Assembly: GCA_963811685.1 (NCBI GenBank)
Contig: CAWESK010000017.1
Location: forward strand, 124,001 to 188,000
Origin: CAIWHR01 sp963811685
Lineage (GTDB): Bacteria; Pseudomonadota; Gammaproteobacteria; Burkholderiales; Casimicrobiaceae
Direction: 5' to 3'
DNA: 64,000 bases
Below are positions 61,138 to 64,000 of this stretch, in pieces; position 1 is the first letter of the stretch; every line of letters begins with the position of its first letter. A program made the translations under genes and the position numbers. The notes under the pieces are model-generated. The model worked only from the letters and a program-made list of their open reading frames with translations, was not told where the DNA came from and made no database searches.

Positions 61138-62052
61138 CTAGAATTGAGCCTGCAGATAGGCCTTGCTGTCCTCGAGGAAGTGCGGTCCGGTGTCTGACCG
61201 CACCGCGGTCCCGACGCCTTCCGCGGTCAGCACTTCCAGCAGGAGCGCGTTCTGCGCCCCGCCGTCGATGATGTGCACCGAGCGCACGCCCTCGCGAACG
61301 GCACGCAAGGCGGCGATCAGGCGTGGCTCCATCTCGCTTCCGATGACATGGTCGCGCAGCAGCGCTTCCGCTTCGCTCGCGGTCAGAATGTAGGCGAGCA
61401 TCCCGTTGCGATCATGCACACCGGCGACGTTGGCCATCAGAATGAGCTTTTCGGCCTCCAAGGCGCGCGCCAGCCGCCCGGCAAGAAGGTCGGAGTTGAT
61501 GTGGTAGGCGGTGCCGTCGACCGCGACACCGATCGGCATCACCACGGGAACGAACTGGCGCGAGAGGAGGAGTTCGATCAGCGCGGTATCGATGCTCTCG
61601 ACGTCGCCGACGAAGCCGAGGTCGGGCGCGTCAAGGCTGTCCGCCGGGACTTCCATCGGACGGGCGCGGATGAAGCGACCATCCTGACCGTCGAGCCCGA
61701 CCGCACGTCCACCGTGCTTATTGATGAGCTGCGTCAGTTCCTGATTGAGCTCGCTCAGCGCCATTGTGACGATGGTCAGCGTGCGCTTGTCGGTGATGCG
61801 CAATCCGCGATAGCGCCGGCTCTCGAGTCCCATCCGCCGCATCAGCTCGTCGATGTTCCACCCGCCGCCGTGCACAACGATCGGCTTCATGCCCACGAGG
61901 CGAAGAAGCGCGACGTCGCGCGCGAAGCCCGCCTTGAGGGCCGGATCAGCCATCGCACCGCCGCCAAAGCGAATCACTATTGTCTTGCCGTTGAACGCTC
62001 GGATGTACGGGAGCGCTTCGGCCAGGATGCGGGCCTTCTGCTTTGGGGTCAT
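61138..62052 (-). CDS. argB: Divergent acetylglutamate kinase-like protein
   Basis: 304 residues from ATG (MTPKQKARILAEALPYI); a TTG at 62076 would add 8. Amino-acid-kinase fold aligned throughout with ArgB: VIRFGGGAMAD, IVVHGGGWNIDELMRR, RITDKRTLTIVTMALSELNQ, YHINSDLLAGRLARALEAEK, and IIDGGAQNALLLEVLTAEGV. The two lysines that stabilise the transferred phosphate in E. coli NAGK (Lys8, Lys217) are both Arg here (VIRFGG and SEMEPRL). The usual HGGGPQI is HGGGWNI. It is probably a paralogue with altered activity or substrate. Divergent from rpiA; no other arg gene nearby. Confidence 0.75.
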   Translation of the reverse strand: MTPKQKARILAEALPYIRAFNGKTIVIRFGGGAMADPALKAGFARDVALLRLVGMKPIVVHGGGWNIDELMRRMGLESRRYRGLRITDKRTLTIVTMALSELNQELTQLINKHGGRAVGLDGQDGRFIRARPMEVPADSLDAPDLGFVGDVESIDTALIELLLSRQFVPVVMPIGVAVDGTAYHINSDLLAGRLARALEAEKLILMANVAGVHDRNGMLAYILTASEAEALLRDHVIGSEMEPRLIAALRAVREGVRSVHIIDGGAQNALLLEVLTAEGVGTAVRSDTGPHFLEDSKAYLQAQF

Positions 62053-62130
62053 GGAGTGCTCGGAAGGTCGCGTCAAACCGAATGCTAACTTGGATCAGTT
62101 CTCGCCGGACACTGTGTGGAAACCATCTCA

Positions 62131-62213
62131 TTCCGCGAAGGACGATCGGGAACATCATCCGGTTTCCGCGAGGGAACGCCCGCGCTGATACGATACGCGT
62201 TTTCGTTCCGCGA
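62131..62213. repeat. Three direct copies of TTCCGCGA before rpiA
   Basis: Copies at 62131, 62164 and 62206, spaced 33 and 42 bases (close to three and four helical turns). The first two are embedded in a longer imperfect repeat (AACCATCTCA and AACATCATCC precede them). The last ends 7 bases before the rpiA ATG. Possibly a small operator array in the argB/rpiA divergent gap, or remains of a duplication. Confidence 0.45.
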
Positions 62214-62220
62214 GCCTCCG

Positions 62221-62886
62221 ATGACCCAGGACGAACTGAAGCAGGCCGTCGCCCGCGAAGCGATCAGGTACGTCGTCGACGACGAGATCGTCGGCGTCGG
62301 CACCGGCTCGACGGCGAATTTCTTCATCGACGAGCTGGCGAAGATCAAGCATCGGATCAAGGGTGCCGTCGCGAGCTCGGTGAAGACCGCCGAGCGGCTC
62401 AAGGGCCACGGGATCTTCGTCGAGGAGCTCAACAACGTTTCCGACCTGCCGGTCTACGTCGACGGCGCCGACGAGGTGACCGAGCACGGCGCGATGATCA
62501 AGGGCGGCGGCGGTGCGCTGACGCGCGAAAAGATCGTCGCCGCGGTGGCGCGCAAGTTCGTCTGCATCGCCGACGGCTCGAAGCTCGTCGGCGTGCTCGG
62601 CAAGTTTCCGCTGCCGGTCGAGGTGATCCCGATGGCGCGGAGCTACGTCGCGCGCGAGCTCGTGCGTCTCGGCGGCCATCCCGAGTGGCGAATGGGCTTC
62701 ACGACGGACAACGGCAACGTGATCCTCGACGTGCATGGACTCTCGATCACGGATCCGGTCGCGATGGAAGCGAAGATCCGCGGCATCGTCGGCGTGGTCA
62801 CCGTGGGTCTTTTCGCGGCGCGTGGCGCGGATGTCATCCTGCTCGGTACAGACGCAGGCGTACGCACGCTCAAGCCCGGGCGCTGA
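62221..62886 (+). CDS. rpiA: Ribose-5-phosphate isomerase A
   Basis: 221 residues. Interconverts ribose 5-phosphate and ribulose 5-phosphate. IVGVGTGSTANFFIDELAKI, PVYVDGADEVTEHGAMIKGG with the catalytic Asp/Glu, GGALTREKIVAAVA, and KFPLPVEVIPMA. Divergent from the argB-like gene. Its 3' end overlaps the convergent small membrane protein gene by 17 bases. Confidence 0.96.
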   Translation: MTQDELKQAVAREAIRYVVDDEIVGVGTGSTANFFIDELAKIKHRIKGAVASSVKTAERLKGHGIFVEELNNVSDLPVYVDGADEVTEHGAMIKGGGGALTREKIVAAVARKFVCIADGSKLVGVLGKFPLPVEVIPMARSYVARELVRLGGHPEWRMGFTTDNGNVILDVHGLSITDPVAMEAKIRGIVGVVTVGLFAARGADVILLGTDAGVRTLKPGR

Positions 62887-63118
62887 GGTCGAGAACGATG
62901 AAGGGGATCAGATTGAGTAGAATGATTCCTATCTTGAAGGCGCTCATTCCGGCATAGTGAAGGGCATCGAATTGGTCACGAGATAGTCGAAACCATCTGC
63001 CGTGGATGTCCAGAATCCAACCATGCGCGAACACGAGGACCAGGAACCACATCAGCAATACTCCGTAGTTGGCGACCGTACACCCCAGAAGAAAGTTGCG
63101 AGTCCATTCGATGGTCAT
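62870..63118 (-). CDS. Small membrane protein, DUF6868-like
   Basis: 82 residues. The start is fixed by an excellent ribosome site (GGGAGGAG four bases before ATG). Two membrane helices (GCTVANYGVLLMWFLVLVFA and IGIILLNLIPFIVLDL) flank a short loop HGRWFRLSRDQFDALHYAGM. This arrangement resembles DUF6868 proteins of unknown function. It follows the cNMP/ZIP-like gene by 76 bases on the same strand, so it may be cotranscribed with it. Confidence 0.8.
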   Translation of the reverse strand: MTIEWTRNFLLGCTVANYGVLLMWFLVLVFAHGWILDIHGRWFRLSRDQFDALHYAGMSAFKIGIILLNLIPFIVLDLSARA

Positions 63119-63194
63119 TTTCTCCTCCCTTCGGTATTGAACGAAAGCAGCTAACCGGCGACCGGCATGGAGGCACGGCGTCGCATTGCCGCTA

Positions 63195-64000
63195 TCAACC
63201 CAGCGCTTCGGGCAGCGCCAGGTACAGGGCGAACAGGAATCCGGCCACGGTCGGGAGCACGACGACGGAACCCCCCTCATGGATCGCCTCGGGGATCATG
63301 GTGTGCGCGACCAGCGCAAGAACCGCTCCCCCAGCCACGGCTTCACAGAACACGGCGGACAGCGATTCGGACGTTCCAATGAGCACCTTGCCCAGCACCG
63401 CGGCCACCATCCCGGCAAGGAGAACCGTCGCCCACAGCGCAAAGATGACCCTTGGTTTGTAGCCTGCCCTAGTCAGCATGACCGCGCTCGCAGCAGCTTC
63501 GGGAATGCCACCGAGAAACATTCCGAGCATGAGCGTGAGCGAGAGGTTCGCAAGACCGTTGAAGTTGGCGCCGATCACGAGGCACCCGGGGATTGTGTCC
63601 AGAATATTCCCCAGTACGATGGCGATGCCCGCTCCCTTTCCGGCTTGGCGCAGCATGTTGTTCGCCTCGACGCGACTGACGTGCTCGAGACTGTGGCTTG
63701 CCAATCTCGCCCACGTCGACGGATTGGATCCGCCGGAGCTCAAATTGCGAATCGCCCGCTCGTGGCTGAGATGCTGAATCGCGCGTGCCATGACCGGATC
63801 AGCAGCAATCAGAGCATCGAAGGCTTCACGTCCGATTTCGAGCAACTCTGCTTCCGTCACGGTTCGAATCGTGGCCGTCCTTGTGCCACCGCTGATCAGC
63901 CCCATCTCCCCGAATGCCGTGCCGGGTCCCAGCTCGGCGATTACCGCACCCGGTTCCCCAGAGCCACCCTGCGAGGCTGCGACGACTTCCACTGATCCGC
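63195..64000 (-). CDS. Cyclic-nucleotide-binding/ZIP-like membrane protein, truncated at window edge
   Basis: 268 codons visible; the N-terminus is outside the window. The visible start is the end of a cNMP-binding beta-barrel (ELGPGTAFGEMGLISGGTRT with the phosphate-binding-cassette-like GEMGL, then RTATIRTVTEAELLEIGREA). A linker leads to about six hydrophobic helices whose order matches the C-terminal half of ZIP metal carriers: LGNILDTIPGCLVIGA, LGGIPEAAASAVMLTRAGY, and LVAHTMIPEAIHEGG. The metal-site histidines of HNxPEG motifs are replaced by Asp/Gly at two of three places. Suggests ligand-gated transport, but ion and ligand are unknown. Confidence 0.8.
   Translation of the reverse strand, partial: GSVEVVAASQGGSGEPGAVIAELGPGTAFGEMGLISGGTRTATIRTVTEAELLEIGREAFDALIAADPVMARAIQHLSHERAIRNLSSGGSNPSTWARLASHSLEHVSRVEANNMLRQAGKGAGIAIVLGNILDTIPGCLVIGANFNGLANLSLTLMLGMFLGGIPEAAASAVMLTRAGYKPRVIFALWATVLLAGMVAAVLGKVLIGTSESLSAVFCEAVAGGAVLALVAHTMIPEAIHEGGSVVVLPTVAGFLFALYLALPEALG

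Overview
The window reads as chromosomal DNA of a GC-rich Betaproteobacterium (Burkholderiales-like). The evidence is gene content and order: pilMNOPQ-aroK-aroB; pcm-rhodanese-tolC facing waaA; aceE-aceF-lpdA with a lipoyl domain on the dihydrolipoyl dehydrogenase; and a Kdo-hydroxylase-like gene. Codon use is uniformly GC-rich. I see no rRNA, tRNA, CRISPR array, insertion sequence or prophage.

Layout. 0-6.4 kb (minus): end of a kdoO-like gene, gltD, gltB. 6.6-8.0 kb: a heavily frameshifted lipoprotein gene. 8.1-15.0 kb (minus): type IV pilus assembly operon pilMNOPQ, then aroK and aroB. 15.1-21.7 kb: mrcA (PBP1A), a conserved hypothetical, hemB, engB, cytochrome c4, a MOSC protein. 21.7-29.4 kb: surface polysaccharide and LPS block (rfbD, C, A, B, UDP-glucuronate-type epimerase, a waaE-like glycosyltransferase, waaC, waaA). 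29.4-36.2 kb (minus): tolC, rhodanese, pcm, then an RND pump and its membrane fusion protein. 36.6-41.8 kb (plus): a complete branched-chain-amino-acid-type ABC importer livK-H-M-G-F. 41.8-49.3 kb: small genes, hemF, a lone glycosyltransferase, purD, pagP, purH, fis. 49.3-55.1 kb: dusB, a ubiH-type hydroxylase, pepP, 5-formyl-THF cyclo-ligase, an MFS transporter. 55.3-61.1 kb (plus): pyruvate dehydrogenase aceE-aceF-lpdA. 61.1-64 kb: a divergent argB, rpiA, a small membrane protein, and a truncated cyclic-nucleotide-binding/ZIP-like protein.

Most genes are housekeeping. Two functional blocks stand out. One is outer-membrane biology: LPS core sugars, Kdo/heptose transfer, lipid A palmitoylation, possible Kdo hydroxylation, TolC plus RND efflux, and the pilus secretin. 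The other is central nitrogen and carbon metabolism: GOGAT, Liv uptake, purines, PDH.

A recurrent property of this sequence is single-base frameshifts, nearly all +1, inside otherwise perfectly conserved genes (lipoprotein, pilQ, rhodanese, membrane fusion protein, livK, livH/livM, pagP, dusB, pepP, aceF, lpdA). I interpret these mainly as insertion-biased sequencing or assembly error and annotate the genes across them. I found no convincing previously undescribed multi-gene system. The most interesting items are an ArgB paralogue with both catalytic lysines changed to arginine, a cNMP-binding/ZIP-like fusion with a degenerate metal site, a tandem palindrome array at 36.3 kb, and a palindromic operator sitting on the pcm-tolC promoter.
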